DNA of 64,000 bases from Casuarius casuarius (Eukaryota; Chordata; Aves; Casuariiformes; Casuariidae), in assembly GCA_003342895.1 (NCBI GenBank), contig PTFA01000277.1, positions 863,288 through 927,287 of the forward strand, given 5' to 3'. This document shows positions 1 to 12,700 of this stretch, piece after piece. Below the pieces are notes generated by a model that saw only the letters and a program-made list of their open reading frames with translations, was not told the DNA's origin and did no database searches. The stretch's first letter is position 1. Every line of letters starts with the position of its first letter. The translations under genes and the position numbers were made by a program.

Positions 1-198
1 AGACATAATTAAATTCTACTAACACAAATTTGATGTTGAGTAAAAGGACTGTCTAAAAACATTGGCTAAAGCCAAATATAGTGCTGCATGTGAAAAATCT
101 CTTCCTTCTCCCCGTCCCTCCCTCTCCTCCCCTGGTCTTTAAAAAGGTTTTTCAAGCCTAATCACCACTACCTTTCATCTCATGATATGGGACTAGGG

Positions 199-213
199 GT
201 GTGTGTGTGTGTT

Positions 214-246
<33 letters not shown>
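199..246. repeat. GT dinucleotide microsatellite, interrupted
   Basis: An alternating GT run is broken by two TTT-type interruptions at 212-220 and then continues as a pure run to 246. The interruptions split it into a short and a longer array. Purine-pyrimidine alternation of this kind can adopt Z-DNA and is usually length-polymorphic. No gene is nearby. Confidence 0.97.
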
Positions 247-249
<3 letters not shown>

Positions 250-251
<2 letters not shown>

Positions 252-1715
252 CCATGGGAATGTATTAAAGGTGTGACTGAAGCCAAATAACCTTCAGAAT
301 ATAATTAACTCCTGCTAAAATCTATTTATCAGGGAGGAGGAAGAGGAGTGACTAAATTGGGGATGTATGGAATATTTGAAATGAAATTTAAATGGATTTT
401 GAAGTTAAAAAGTGGCTAACAGCTCTTTCTTGACTATATCAGCGTATCATACTTTTGGCCTGCTGGGAAATACAGATCACGACGTTTATTATCATTTGTA
501 GCACAAGCATAGATTTGAGTCTAGCAGCTTTCAGTAAATGAAGAACCAAGGTAGATGAAGAGCTTTGTTCACTGTTGTGCTGTTGTAGCTGGAAGCTTCT
601 CTATGCCAGGTTTAGTTTAAATGACTTAAGCTGATAAATTATTAAAATTTTCTTTAACTCTTTTCTTGGGAATTTTAATAACACTTCAGTATAAAATTAT
701 ATACACTTGAGAATCAAAGGTGAAATTAATACAGACTTTGAATTACAAGTCTTTGTACCATTAGATTTATTTTTATGTATATTAAGAGAATCAAAGGATG
801 AAAAAGGTGATTATATTATAATGGCTCTGTGAGTCATGCATTGAAATATTTAAAAAAGCAGATTTCCAGTTCATTATAAAACTAAAGAGAATTGTGGATT
901 TGTCACTGTTATTTTTCTCTTGCTGTTTTTTGAAGGCTGACTGGAATGTAATAAAGCCAGTTATGAAGACAGGTTATATTTAAAATATTTAAAAGTATTT
1001 TGTTTCTATATATGAAATAATACAACACATGACTGTTTCTCATTTCAAATAATTGGTTGATGTATTTAGAATGATGTAATCATGCGGAGAGAATTCAAGA
1101 GAGAGATTTTACCATTAAGCCAAAGATGAATCTTTTACCCCTTGAAAAAAAATTTCTCTCTTCCTCCTAAGCCTCTCTTCTGTTTCCCATGGGTCTCCCC
1201 CTCTAACAAAGGCAGCAGCTGACCCTTTTCCCCAGGCAAGCAGTTGCTTGCTTTTCTCTGCAGCGAGAAGAACTGTGGCGAAGCTTTTCTTGGTACCAGT
1301 TATTATTCACTGAAATAATGCGTCCTGGGTTTATACATTAACAATAAATGACCAGTTGTTTAAAAAAATGCATATTTTCCTTTGATAAAATATGAGGATT
1401 ATAAAATAGAATACCTTTTGGAAAATGGAGATTCATTAATTTTTTGACTTTCTAAGTTTTCTACGGCAGTAATGAATTAATTTCTTTGTTTAGTTCTTCC
1501 TTTTGTCAAATAAGGAATATAAAATACCAGCTATTCAGCCAAAGCTTAGATAGGGATTTTGGAAAAAGCAGTGGTACCAGATTGTAGGTCACAACCTAGT
1601 TTTCACTCATGCCTTGAGTGGATGCTTCAGCATCACACAAAAGTGTTCCCATAGATTTGCTTGGCAACTCAGAGGGTCTAGAGACATGCAGTAGAAAACG
1701 CTGGGAGCAGGTCTT
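250..1715. other. Unannotated AT-rich unique sequence
   Basis: No coding frame, RNA gene or repeat is recognised here. The only compositional feature is a pyrimidine-rich patch at about 1,140-1,260. It is presumed intergenic or intronic. Confidence 0.6.
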
Positions 1716-1721
1716 TATATG

Positions 1722-2042
1722 GACCAAGAGGAGGTTATCAAGAAGAGGAAGCCAGACTTTTTATGGAAGTGCAAGGCAGAAGGATGAGAGACTGTAGTCA
1801 AAAATTGAAAAGGAGAGGGTCTGACTTGACATAAGGAGACAATCCTTTACCATGAGGACAGTCAAGCACTGATGAATTACACAGAGAGACTGTGGGATCT
1901 CTGTCCTTGGAGGTGTTCAAGACCAAATGGGACAAAGCCCTGCACAACCTGGTCTGAATTCAGTATTGACCTTGCTTTGAGGAGGGTGGACTAGAGAACT
2001 CCTGAGGCCTCTTCCAGCCTCAATTATTCTATGAGTCTGTGC
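1722..2042 (+). mobile_element. CR1 LINE fragment, 3' end
   Basis: The text follows the 3' region of avian CR1 in order. It begins with a degraded 'agccagact' segment near 1,750. A 'caatcctttaccatgagga' stretch follows near 1,840, then 'ggaggtgttcaaga' near 1,910 and 'gcacaacctggtctg' near 1,941. It closes with a 'ggactagagaactcctgag' and 'cttccagcct' block ending in 'attctatgagtctgtg', which corresponds to the family's terminal ATTCTATG repeats. Only the non-coding 3' end and the last part of ORF2 are present, as expected for a 5'-truncated LINE copy. Divergence is substantial, so the copy is old and inactive. Identity rests on recalled consensus. Confidence 0.85.
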
Positions 2043-2719
2043 CTACAAGGCCTCGTGAAGATAGACTGTTTCCTCAAGGTGTAAAATTAGAGGAGAAGGA
2101 CTTGTTAAAATTATATTATTTTATTAGGCTCTGCCTTCCCTGTGTAGATAATCCCTCGGTGAGTGTCTGAAGAACTTGTTTGTAATTTTTGATCATCGCT
2201 AGTACTTGCAGTGCTAATTGGCATAATGAGGAGGTTGTAAGAAAGCAATGAATTTATAGCTGCTTAATAAGCAAAATGAAACTGAACTTCCCAAACATTG
2301 ATTTCTTCATTTAAAGAAGCATTANGATTTTAGCAGTCAGCATTTACCAAAAATCAAGCATGTTAGTGAGATATGCCATGCTGTTTTCATTAATGAAAGA
2401 TGGATTAAATGAAAGGCTGCTGTTCGCAGATTTGATTCAGATGGGGAAAGCAATTAAATATTGACAGCAGGCCTAGTGATAAGTAAGAAAGTGACTAGTG
2501 GATTTTACTTGAATATATCAGTTTGTGTCATACTTTTGGTCTGCAGTTCCTTGTAGTTGGCTCTGATCTTTAATAATTTCGGTACCTTAGTATTAATGTG
2601 TTAACACAGATCACTGGAGACTCTGCTGGAGACTTCCTTACAGTGTGAAATTTGAGCATGCTTTTTGTCTTTAAATACTGATTTACCCAAGTGAGAAATA
2701 TCCTTACCTGATGGAAACT

Positions 2720-3330
2720 CTGTTTCTTTATATATCTTCACTGAGGGATTTTGTCAAGTGCTTTCTGGATATCAACTGGATCTCACTTGTTTGCATGCTC
2801 TTTGATTCCTTCAGGAAACTCTGCCAGATTTGTGACTTATGACTTTGTGTCCCCATTAAAAAAGGTTCTGGCACAGGAATGTCCCCAATTTCCTCTAAGC
2901 TGAACACATGTAAAAATAAAAAATAGTTCTACCATGGCCTTGTATTCTTCAAACACTCCTTTTATACCTTGATCTTTTATTAAAGATCAACAGGCTGTCT
3001 GGTAAGGTTCGTGCTTCTGACATATTTGAAAAATAATTTATTATTAATTTTTTAATTATTAATTTTTTGTCTTTTCCAAATTCTTACTCAAACTCTCTTT
3101 TTGGCCCACTTTTGTTTTTTTTATTTAATCTGCCTTTTTTATTTAATCTGTAGTTTTAATTCTATTTTCCTAATTTGATGAGATGTTCACGTCTTTGAAG
3201 GATGTTTCCTTTTGCTTCCAGTATTTATTTTTGTTTTCCTCCTTTTTTCACTCACCTATTTTCAGCTGTCTTTTAGACTTTCTAAGGTCTTTTGGTCAGG
3301 TGCATTTGCTTATTTGCTATATGTTTTTCT
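2720..3330 (-). mobile_element. CR1-clade LINE body fragment with internal deletion
   Basis: Read on the minus strand, this stretch follows the ORF2 linker and reverse transcriptase region of archosaur/turtle CR1. At about 3,210-3,170 it matches the part upstream of the RT domain ('catccttcaaagacgtg', 'ggaaaatagaatt'). Near 3,020 it has 'atgtcagaagcacgaa', and near 2,890 'gggacattcctgtgccaga'. It then jumps to the RT palm at 2,855-2,740, where 'aatctggcagagtttcctga' is followed by 'gatccagttgatatccaga' and 'gcacttgacaaaatccctca'. The last piece corresponds to the D-K-V-P-H region of the RT. Several hundred bases expected between the last two blocks are missing, so the copy carries an internal deletion. 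It has many stops and is inactive. The direct repeat at 3,116-3,150 lies inside it. Confidence 0.75.
3116..3150. repeat. Short direct repeat, TTTTTTATTTAATCTG twice
   Basis: A 16-base word occurs twice, separated by two bases, within the minus-strand CR1 fragment. It looks like a local slippage duplication in T-rich sequence. Confidence 0.85.
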
Positions 3331-3334
3331 GCCT

Positions 3335-6300
3335 AACACCACTTTGAACAGGTAGACGGGTACTTACTACAAGTAGGAAGTTGGATGCCTCACCTGTACT
3401 TCTACTTGCTCATGACAGCATGTTGGAAGCCAAATTCTAAAAAGTGCTCATATGCTATGTAAAACATCAAAGGAATATGCAGATCTACTGAAAATATAAG
3501 GCTATATATTACTTTTCTACTTATATACAAGATGTTTGTAGCTCATGAAGAGTTAAATAACATTCAGCTTAGATGTATGTAGCATATCATGTGATCACAT
3601 TGCCTGACTTTGAAGAGTAGCAGTTAAACCTGTGACAAAGCTCTGTTTTTATAGGACAGAATCAGAAATCCAGTGGAATGTATCTTTTTCTATCCTGACT
3701 CTTGTATTTGAAACATTTAAGGGTGAAGGCACTATACTGTATTGTATTTGTCTAGTGATCTGTATCTCTTCACTCATAAAAATTCATGAATTGCCTTTGC
3801 ATTTCAAGTAGCTGCCTTCATTCCCCCCGCCCCCCCAGGGAAACACTGGATGAACAGCTCATGCTTGTCTTAAAGTAATAAAATGAATTTACCTTAGGAA
3901 GAACTGTGGCGTTTTAAATAAATGCAATGAGAAGGAATGCTCCCCATTTTCCCCACTTCATAAACACTTATTGTATCTTCTCCCAGACCATTGAACATTC
4001 TCTTTTACAGCTTGAAATGTATTTCCTACCCTAATTTCATAAATGCAGCAGAATATTGGATGGTTCACCCCAGGCATGGATAACTTACAGAGGCTGCAAT
4101 GCCATGAACAAGTGCTGTCTCTTGCAGCTTTGTTCTTACAGTAGATGAAAGGCTACGTTTTTGCACAATATCCTCATCAATATCATGGTCGCATCCAGAA
4201 CCCTAGCCCCTAAGTGAACTCTGCAAGTAGCAATTTCAGTACAGCCAGCACATTTCTTATGCCTTACTATAACCAAGACTGTCCCCCACCCCTTAGTAAA
4301 CCACCTTAATAAACAATGAGGCTAGCAGGCATGAAATGTCCCAAAGAGTGGAGAGCAAGGGGCAGTGGCATAAGGGCTCTGGCTGGATGGGGAATCCAGT
4401 AGATATGCTGGTACTTGCTTTTATTCTGCCCGCTCAGCTCATTTTGTCAGATTTGTATTGCCCTTATCTTGCACCGAAAGGTGGTATATGGCCTTGAATC
4501 ACTGATGCCAATCCACACTCCCATGTTGATTTGGAAACCAGAAATGTTCTATAATCTGACTTCAAATGTGCTGTTGCCCATATTTCACTTGGAATAGCTA
4601 ATGCAGAGATATTTAGTGCAGCCTCTATCAAAATAGGTGCTACAGGTTGATACAGTCTGTAAAATCAAAATCCATCCCTGCATGTTGGTTATAACAGCTG
4701 AGGCTTGGCATACGTTTTTGGAAAAGGTTTGTGTATACATGTTAGTCTGGAAAAAGTGTGAGCATCTTGCTCACAGTTGTCCTACTTAATATCTGGATGT
4801 ATTCTCAATGGCCATTTTTCATGTGTTTTTCATGTAATTTATCTGTATTACTGACATTTGATCAGATTCTGGTTTTGGCAATATTAGAATATAAAGGAAG
4901 CAGAAGGAAGGAATGGAGTGCTTTAATTGCTTCAGACCTGTAATCAGAAGCATGCTGATTACAATTATGGGCTTGCTGTACTTTCTTGCTGATGCTAATA
5001 TATGTTAACACAATGGTATGATGCAGCAGCCTTACAATAAAGCAACATTATGGGAAGTCAGTCAGTAGTATAAGGTGGGCTAGGCAAACCATATGTGCAA
5101 TTGCCATGAAATGTATATACTTACATACATGCACCCTTTCACATGTACAGTGTTTCCATGGGTCTGAAGTAGAAAGCCATAAAGGAGGAGATCTAAGGCC
5201 TACTCAAGATTAGAGAAACAGAACAGCTTTTGGATTAATGTGGTTTTCCTCAATCTGGTAAAGTTTCATTAAAAAAAAAAAAATTAGCTTATGTGGTTTT
5301 CCACTACTGTTTTCTGAAGAGAGGTATAAAATTGTATTGGCAATTCTAGCAATCCTAGCTTATTCTAGCAGATATGAACCGTCTATGATGTAACTCTTAG
5401 AAGAATCTGCACTGGTTCTCCTAGAGGCAGATCATTCACGTGGAGTGCAGTATCTGCTCCTTTTTGGCAATTTATGATATTCAGACCTGTTATAAAATCT
5501 CCCAGATTATATCTACTATCTTACCCCTTCCCTCAGGCTGCATCTTCTTTCTCTCCTTAGCAGTGTCCCCTTCTGTCTCTGATTTCTTAGAAAAGTCAGG
5601 ATCTGACCCCACCATGTTTCTGTCTAGTGTAAGTATCTCAGGAAGGAGGTGTCTTGGTCACTCCACCTTGTGCCACAGATCATTTGTGCACATGAGGAAA
5701 GGCTCCTGCCAACTGTTGCATTACTGCTGTCTAGCTATGCTGGGTCTCTTTGGGTTTCTCTGGTTCTAGTCCGGGAGCAGAGGTGTCAGCCCTCGTGGCA
5801 GTGTAATTGGACAAGGAACATCTGTTGTGGCAGTTTCCTTTATTTCCTTTGCATTTTTCCTTCCTGATTTCCTCCTGGTAGTGGTATGTGTCTCAGTAAA
5901 AGTTCTGTCTCTACAAAGTTCCTGTTCTTTCAACCTTTTTTAAATTCAAATAAGGAATACTACAGTATTTGTAATGATATCTTTCAACTCTGATAGTAAT
6001 TCTGGAGCAAAAAATACTGGATTGTGTCATTACTAGTGATGTGTGAACTTCAGATTGTTTGGAATACAGGTTTAGATTAGGTGAGCATCCAGAAAGCCCA
6101 GGCTTATCTCAGATTTACAGTTCAGAAGCCTTAAAATTGCAATTAGTATTTGGGGAAGCATCTATCCTGCAAGCTGAATTTCACTGCATAGTATTAAATT
6201 TATGTAGTATACAGGGAAAAAAATTCTAACAACCCCTTATCTTTCCTGGTGAGAAATCTAAAACTCCAAATTTATTTTATATAGAAAACATAGCGAAAAG

Positions 6301-7245
6301 GTTGCATTTACAAAACTGAATAGCAAAACAGGAATTCTTTTTAAAATCATGTTGTTCAGTCCTGACAAGAATTTAATCCAGTGTTTGGCGTGTTAATGTT
6401 TTTGCATTTCTGTTTTGATCCCCCCTGCAACTTGAAATGAAAAGTTACCACAGATTAAAAAGGAAGTTAAAAAAAAATTATTACTGAGAATTTGATTCTG
6501 GCTTCCCTCTAGCAATTATGGAGACCTGCAGGAAATAGGTTATTTTATCCAGATGACATCAGTATACTCACTACAAAACAAATGTAAACTGATTAGGGAG
6601 GAGAATGCTTCTAGCTACAGATAAGTATCTTGGCAGTCAGCAAAGATGGAAAAGGTTCTAGCAAAGGCATGCAGCGTTTATTTAGTTTTTGGGGCTATGT
6701 TTTTATCTGATCAGTTGACCTTGGCTTGGCTTCTGTAAGAAACAGGACTGGTTGTTTTTTTCTTTTCTTTCTGAATTTCTTGTATTTAGACTGAGAGGTG
6801 ATATTTTCAGCTTAAGGAATTTGGTGCTTTGCTAAATTTAGTAGACGCGGGGTGTCCAGACATTCTGGGGAGATTTCAAGACTCAGCTGCAGAACCCTGG
6901 AAATGAAAACTCGGAAACGAAGAGGCCAGCTATTTATGCTTAAGGGCATAGCCACAGATCTGGAGTGGCTTAAGAATGTAGGCATGGGAAAACAGGATAG
7001 GGGAAGAGAATATTACCCATGGAGACGGCAGAGATGGGGAGCTGAAAAAGCAGCTCATGGACAGGAGAGAGGGAAAAAAGTAAAGCAGGCTCTATTAGGG
7101 GAATATAGGGCAATAAAATGAGCTGAAGGATGGAAAAGGAACAGTAGAAGTGATGGAGTTGCGGTATATCATTTTGAAAATGTACAGAATGTAGGAATGA
7201 AGGCATGGGAATATATGAGGATTGCAATATGAGACTTGAATCTTC
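3335..7245. other. Unannotated sequence, no gene recognised
   Basis: There are short open frames (up to about 109 codons at 5,440-5,769), but none resembles a known family or shows an exon-like arrangement. Minor landmarks are a C-rich run (C6-G-C7) at 3,823-3,836 and an A13 run at 5,271-5,283. A purine-rich block lies at about 6,850-7,120. Confidence 0.55.
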
Positions 7246-7249
7246 TTCA

Positions 7250-7310
7250 TATAGAAGTCAATGGACTTTTGCTGTTGGCTTCAGTAAAAGAATGGAACAA
7301 GCCCTTATGA
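7250..7310. repeat. Fragment of ancient sauropsid quasi-palindromic repeat
   Basis: The block contains 'gaagtcaatgg' (7,254-7,264), a short spacer, then 'ttggcttcagt' (7,275-7,285), which is an imperfect inverted copy, and then 'aacaagccctt'. This order matches a degenerate interspersed repeat that is abundant in turtle and crocodile genomes, built around GAAGTCAATGG and its reverse complement. The family name is not certain to me, and the orientation cannot be fixed. Confidence 0.5.
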
Positions 7311-7784
7311 TAGATACCACTGAACTATTAAGGTTTTATTGGCATGAATCAAAATTAAATGCTTTGTTCATGACCACTGTGAAGAATCCTGGTCATTTCA
7401 AATGAGCCCCATAACAATTTTGGTACTTTACCATCCAGTATTTTGTCTTTGTGATGCACTTGGCATATTTTTAAATTTGTTAGAGGTAAATTTTTTAAAA
7501 GTACTGTTTTCATATACTTGTGCTTGTAAAACAGTGCCTTGGAATAAATACCTTCGGTTTATTAGAGAATAGATTAGAACAAATTATAATTCATGTATTT
7601 AAGAAATCTTATCTAAATTAGCTCTTTCATGAGTCTTAACAACCTGATTGCAGACTGAATTGCAAGTGAAGGCAGTTCCTGTCTTCATCTGGGAACTTCC
7701 TGAAAACCTTGTTTTTACTCCTCCTGTTTTGTATACCTGCAAACCTCACTACTGAATGCTGTTTTCAGCAAAACATCGCTGAAC

Positions 7785-8270
7785 CTTTTTGATCACATTC
7801 ACCATCCAGCATTCCCTCGGTATCTCTGAGCCTTCTCTAAATACCCCTGTTTCCTGCCACCTTCCATATTTGCAGATCCCTTGTCACATAGTGCTTTCTT
7901 TTTGCTACTCCCCCTCTTTCTCATCCCTCTCTCAACTCCCTGATGCACCTACTCCAAACCTCACATGTTCCCCCCTTCAACATGGTCTGAACAGAAACCT
8001 TTACCTGTTTTCCTTGATCACCCTCTGTCCTACTTTCTCACTTTCCTCATTTGCACATTTCCTGTCTTGTCCCCTACTTTTCTCTTCCGTTTCTCCAAGT
8101 CTTTGCTTCACACAGGGCCTGGTGACTGTTTCTGCCTCTGCCTTTCCCTCTCCAGGGACTCCATCCTTCTGCCAACCTGCCAGTTCTGCTGTCTATCCTG
8201 CTCTAACCTCGTTTCACTGAAAAGCATCTTATCTTGCCCTTCCTGAGAATTATCTCCTTGTAGCCAGGGC
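7785..8270. other. Pyrimidine-rich, strand-asymmetric block
   Basis: The plus strand is strongly enriched in C and T over nearly 500 bases, with many CTCC, TTCC and CCCTCT words. Two overlapping plus frames stay open (143 codons at 7,789-8,220 and 93 at 7,965-8,246). Their products are Ser, Pro, Leu and Phe-rich with no recognisable domain. Low complexity and the scarcity of stop codons in CT-rich sequence explain the openness better than coding does. Old low-complexity or a mutated polypyrimidine tract is the best reading. Confidence 0.6.
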
Positions 8271-8661
8271 TGTGTTACGCACTGGAGGTCATAAGCACAA
8301 TTTCTCAGATTTTCCTGTCTGCCTCATACAGTCCTCCATAGGTGCCCTTTTGTTTTCTTGCACAACATTGCTGAGGATTATAATGCCTATCCCAGATTTT
8401 ACCACAGAGGTTTCAAAACATTTTACCCTGTTTCCTATGTTCTGTTTTTCTCTGAAGGGGAACTGCTGTTTCCTAAACCCCTTCTCATTGCTCTCTAATG
8501 CTAACATTTCATTAAAAGAAAAAACTTGTATTTGTTTGTACTTTTTTTTTTCCTGTTGCTATAAGATGCAGAGAAAATGCAATGTAAGAATCTAATCCAG
8601 AGGAAATCATGTTCCTGCTGCTGGGCTTTGGCAGTTTGGGGTGTTTTTTGGTTTTTTGGGG

Positions 8662-8681
8662 TTTTTTTTTTTTTTTTTTTT
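8662..8681. repeat. Poly-T run, T20, after a G/T-rich lead
   Basis: Twenty uninterrupted T residues follow GTTTTTTGG-type words from about 8,630. This could be the poly-A tail of a decayed minus-strand retroposed copy, but no body is recognisable to the left. It could equally be simple slippage. Confidence 0.9.
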
Positions 8682-8689
8682 GGACTCGT

Positions 8690-11600
8690 TCTTGTGCTGA
8701 AGGGAGAAAAACAATTGAATATACACTCTGGTTAAAGTTTAGAATGTGGTGTCTCTTTGTAACATTGTCATCTATTTGTGCTCTTCAATACAATATGAAT
8801 ATAAAATACAGTATTTGTGCTTCTATAAGGCTATGTATATAATGCAGATAAACCATAGAGGAAATTTAGTGGATTGCCATGGGTGCCAGGCTTTGCAAAT
8901 GCAGATGTTACTTGCATCAAATGTTACTGGGGCTGTGGTGGTAAGGTACCATCCCAGAGCACTCCCTTCGAGGCACAGTGTAGCAGCCTCGCAGGTATTC
9001 TGCTCCTCAGCTGTCTCTGGTTTCTTCCAATAACCTAGGTAGATCTTAGAGTATTTAAAGTACTTTCCAGGGTCCTGGTGTATGTTTAGGTTTATAGTTA
9101 CAGATAGTTAGGATCTATCAGGAACTACGAGGATATTTGTTCAAACTTCTTAGCTGGCTTCTCCTTCGTGAAGCTGAGTCTCTGTTCCTTACAGAGTCTT
9201 AGGACAGGACTATAGCAAGATTGTTCTGTACTCTTTCCAGCTCTCTTCTCCCCCTCTCCCCTTAAATCTTCTCTGTGATTTAGGGAGAAGTCTTGCACCT
9301 AACAAGTTTCTGAAGCAGCATGTCCAGTGGCTTTCTATGCAGGCACCAGAGGTGTTGCTGGTAGATGTTGCTATGATAAAAAAGTTCCTATCAGATTGCA
9401 AACTAGTCCCATTTCTTTGCTGTCTGCTCTTTCAAGCATGTATTTACTTAAAAGTACTGGGCCATGAAACAAGGGAGATAATTAGACTAAAGATTCTGTT
9501 AAAGGAATAAATAATCCTGTTATAGTCAATTTGTGAGAGTCATGGATTTACAATGCAGATCCTCCTTGCTCCTCTACCAAAATGTAACTCAGCCATGAGG
9601 GCAAGGTTTCCAGAAATTACTTCTGGCTTGCTTTTTTTTTTTTTTTGCCTATACCCTGAAGAGGCCTTTTTGTACGGAAATGCTTAGCTCAGATTAAATT
9701 TCGGACCCTTTAAAGTACTGAAGATGGATGCATGAAAAATTGCTAGTTAGTTTTAAAGAGCTTGCCTTTCATTTTTAATAGAAACAATTTCTAAATTCTT
9801 TGGTGGTTGTTCCTTAAAATGTTTATCTGCATTTTTCAACCTTTCGAAGTCCAAATTTTGAAGGCCTGGGAAAGGGCAAAATGTTGTTAGATCAACTGGT
9901 GAAAGCTTTGGCACGAAATATCATAAGGCATTGGCATTTACTCACTCAGCTTTACTTGTGAATGGTAGGGAGGAGTTGCAAGAGTGAAGGAAGGGCAAAA
10001 GGAAAGATATTTTAAAGTTTTTTCTGCTTCTCAAAATTATTTTCTACTCAGTTCAGGCTGTAATTAAAATCTTACCAAAGTAGAAGCAGCAACAATCGTT
10101 TTCATCAAATAGCAAGATTGTTCTTTACATAAACATTGAGTTAATACCCTCTTTGTGAGGGAAATCAGTGTTTTCTATTCAAACAGCAGATCTTTCCAGC
10201 TGTTGTATGAACTTTCAACATGAAAATCTCTCTTCTGTTGCTCAGAAGCACTTGTGTTTCACCTGCCACGATTTTCATTCTCTGCAGTAAATCTGGGCAA
10301 TAAAGTACAGTGCTGATATGTTCCATGTGCTCTGCTTGGGTTTGGTAATTTTTCTATTCCAACATATCAGTCTTTGTTTACCTGATGGTATTTTGGTTAC
10401 CTTTGGTCCCACATGGTAGGAAATAATGCAACTGAAACCAAACATGTACTACCATGCATGTGTTCTGTACCTAATCTTCACTGTCATGTTAGGCCAAACA
10501 AGTGTTGTAACTGGTACATTCTTATCAGAGAAAGACAAGAGTGAGGAAGGAAAGTACAGATGAGAAGCCTGCATCACACCTGTGTTTTAAGCTGTTCAAT
10601 CCATCCCTTTATACGTATTGAGCATGAAGACCAGAAGTTGGCTCCATGGCAGTATAAAAAACATTATTTGAAAGCTCCTATTGAAGTAAGTGCTGCTTCT
10701 AGGCTTTACTTCCTGTTCTGGTGACTGAAAGCCCTATATTTATGTTGATTTAAAAAAAAAGAAAAAACGAAAAAAGAAATCAGCTTTAGGAAGTGCATTA
10801 TTAGGAATATAATCCATCAGTAGTAGCATTCTTATCTGCTCAGTATTTAACATGAATTTTGAGTGATTTATGATGCAGCATATTCCCTGGGAGGGGAGGG
10901 TGGTGCTTAAAAGAAAAAGGCATCTTTAAAAACAGAGGTCAGTACTTTCGAACCTTTGTGTTGAGTGTCGGATATGTAATCAGTAAACTAATTTGGGGGG
11001 CCAGGGGGGAGAGGTCAAGTACCAAGTACTTTCAGCCAGTGTTGGCTTCCACGAGAAAGCCAGGCAATTTTTATTAGCGTTGTCCATGTAGATTTGGTAT
11101 CTTAATTTTAAGGTAGAAGGAATTAGCAAATTTTTTACAGCAAGTTTTGACAGTGGTCTTTACCAGTTTTTGAAGTGCCAAAATGAATATGGCCCCTTTT
11201 CTTCTCTTTTTTAAGAAAATAAGAAGATGAAGCAGGGCAAAAAAGGTTTTATTTTTCTTTCTTATTCAGTACATTAGGATTCCATTTTATTAAGACTAAG
11301 AAATAATGAATTGTAGTATCATAGTTGCCAGACATTTTTTTCTTCAGTGTTGTTATCTTTGTAAATTTTGAACAGGGTGGCATTTCCTTAACATCTTTCC
11401 TTCCTGCAAAGAATGTGACATTTGTGGGACAAGAACAACTTGTGACTTGATTAGCTTTATTGCTTTCAAGGCCCAGCAAGCAATTATGTATTACATTTTT
11501 AGTTAGACATTCACATTAGCTACAGATGCTCAAAATGAATGAGTTCTAAATANTAGTTTACCAGACAAGGTAAATATCTGCACTGTCCTTCAGCTTTGGA

Positions 11601-12495
11601 TTTTTTAAAAAATAACAGTCCTTCAAGTTCTAATGCAGTAAATTTGAGTTGGGAAGTTAGTAAATTTGAGAGTGCATGATTATGGGTAAAAATTTATCCT
11701 TTTACTTGGTACATTGCTTGAAATATGCAGTGTCAAATTTAATAAGTCTATATTTTCCTAAATTATTTCCAGGTAAGTTATTACAATTCAATCCATATCT
11801 CTTTAGTAGTAACCTTTTCAGCTTTCTCATTTGTTTTTTGTTTGTATACAAAACTTGGTATTTATTGATGGGCTCTGTAGAAGGCTTAATTATTCTAGTA
11901 TCATTTCAACAAGACAGCTCTGAACTTTGTGAGGCTAAAAACAAATCAACACATACAAAGCTTTTACTTTAGATACTGGATTAATTATATATTCAGGTCA
12001 AACTAACTGATAGGAAACATTTGTTTTATATAGAGAAAACTAAATATTTTTGTCTTAGTAAAATTTGCTGCAACTTGGTAAACCTGACCATTATGCTTTA
12101 TCTTAGTTATAATTTATAATTTACTAATGAATGTATGATCTTAAACCGTGAAGAATTTGCACAAATGAAATTAAAAAACACATGGAAAAAGAGTTGCTTT
12201 AAAAAGTAAATAGGTATTTGTAGAGAGGTCTCAAGGACAATACATTCGCAAGCCACTTGTAGGTACCTGTGTATGTATTGCATATGTGCATTGCAAGTCT
12301 TGTAGACAAGGCCTAAAAGAGGTCAGTGCAAGTCCTTCCTGTCTCTCAGGAAGCTTCAGAGCGCTAAAAAGGAAACTAGACTCTGTTGGTCTCTTGTAGA
12401 AAGAAAGGGAGCTGAATGAACAGAAGCAATGAGGAGGCCTGAAACACATTCAGTTTGTATTACACTTTTGTTTCATACTTAGGGGAGGTTCATCT
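8690..12495. other. Unannotated AT-rich sequence
   Basis: No gene or interspersed repeat is recognised. There is a T15 run at 9,632-9,646 and a paired G-run (two runs of six) near 10,995-11,010. One unresolved base lies at 11,553. Open frames are all under 100 codons and unremarkable. Confidence 0.55.
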
Positions 12496-12499
12496 CTTT

Positions 12500-12523
12500 A
12501 AAAAAACAAAACAAAACAAAACT
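12500..12523. repeat. AAAAC simple repeat
   Basis: A short A-rich array with four C-interrupted AAAAC units. It is a typical low-order simple repeat or decayed retroposon tail. Confidence 0.9.
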
Positions 12524-12639
12524 ATCATAAAGTTGAAGGAACGATGCAGTTACAATTAGGTTGGGAAAACTTATGCAAGCCAGGCTTAGTTAAACACTAG
12601 TGTGCCTTGGGTGAACAGTTAGGATTGTTTAATTAAATA

Positions 12640-12700
12640 CCCTTGAGCCTGGTCCTGCAGGAAGTCTTGCAGAAGCCAAAGGGAAGACTCTGTTTAGGAG
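12640..12700. repeat. Possible ancient sauropsid repeat fragment
   Basis: The words 'gagcctggtcctgcag' and 'gaagccaaagggaa' occur in the order seen in the degenerate turtle/crocodile repeat that carries 'cctgatcctgca' followed by 'gaagtcaatggga'. The similarity is short and decayed, so this is tentative. Confidence 0.35.

Noticed and set aside
7789..8220. 143-codon plus-strand frame
   Set aside because: It lies in a CT-rich block where stop codons are rare by composition. The product is low-complexity Ser/Pro/Leu/Phe with no domain.
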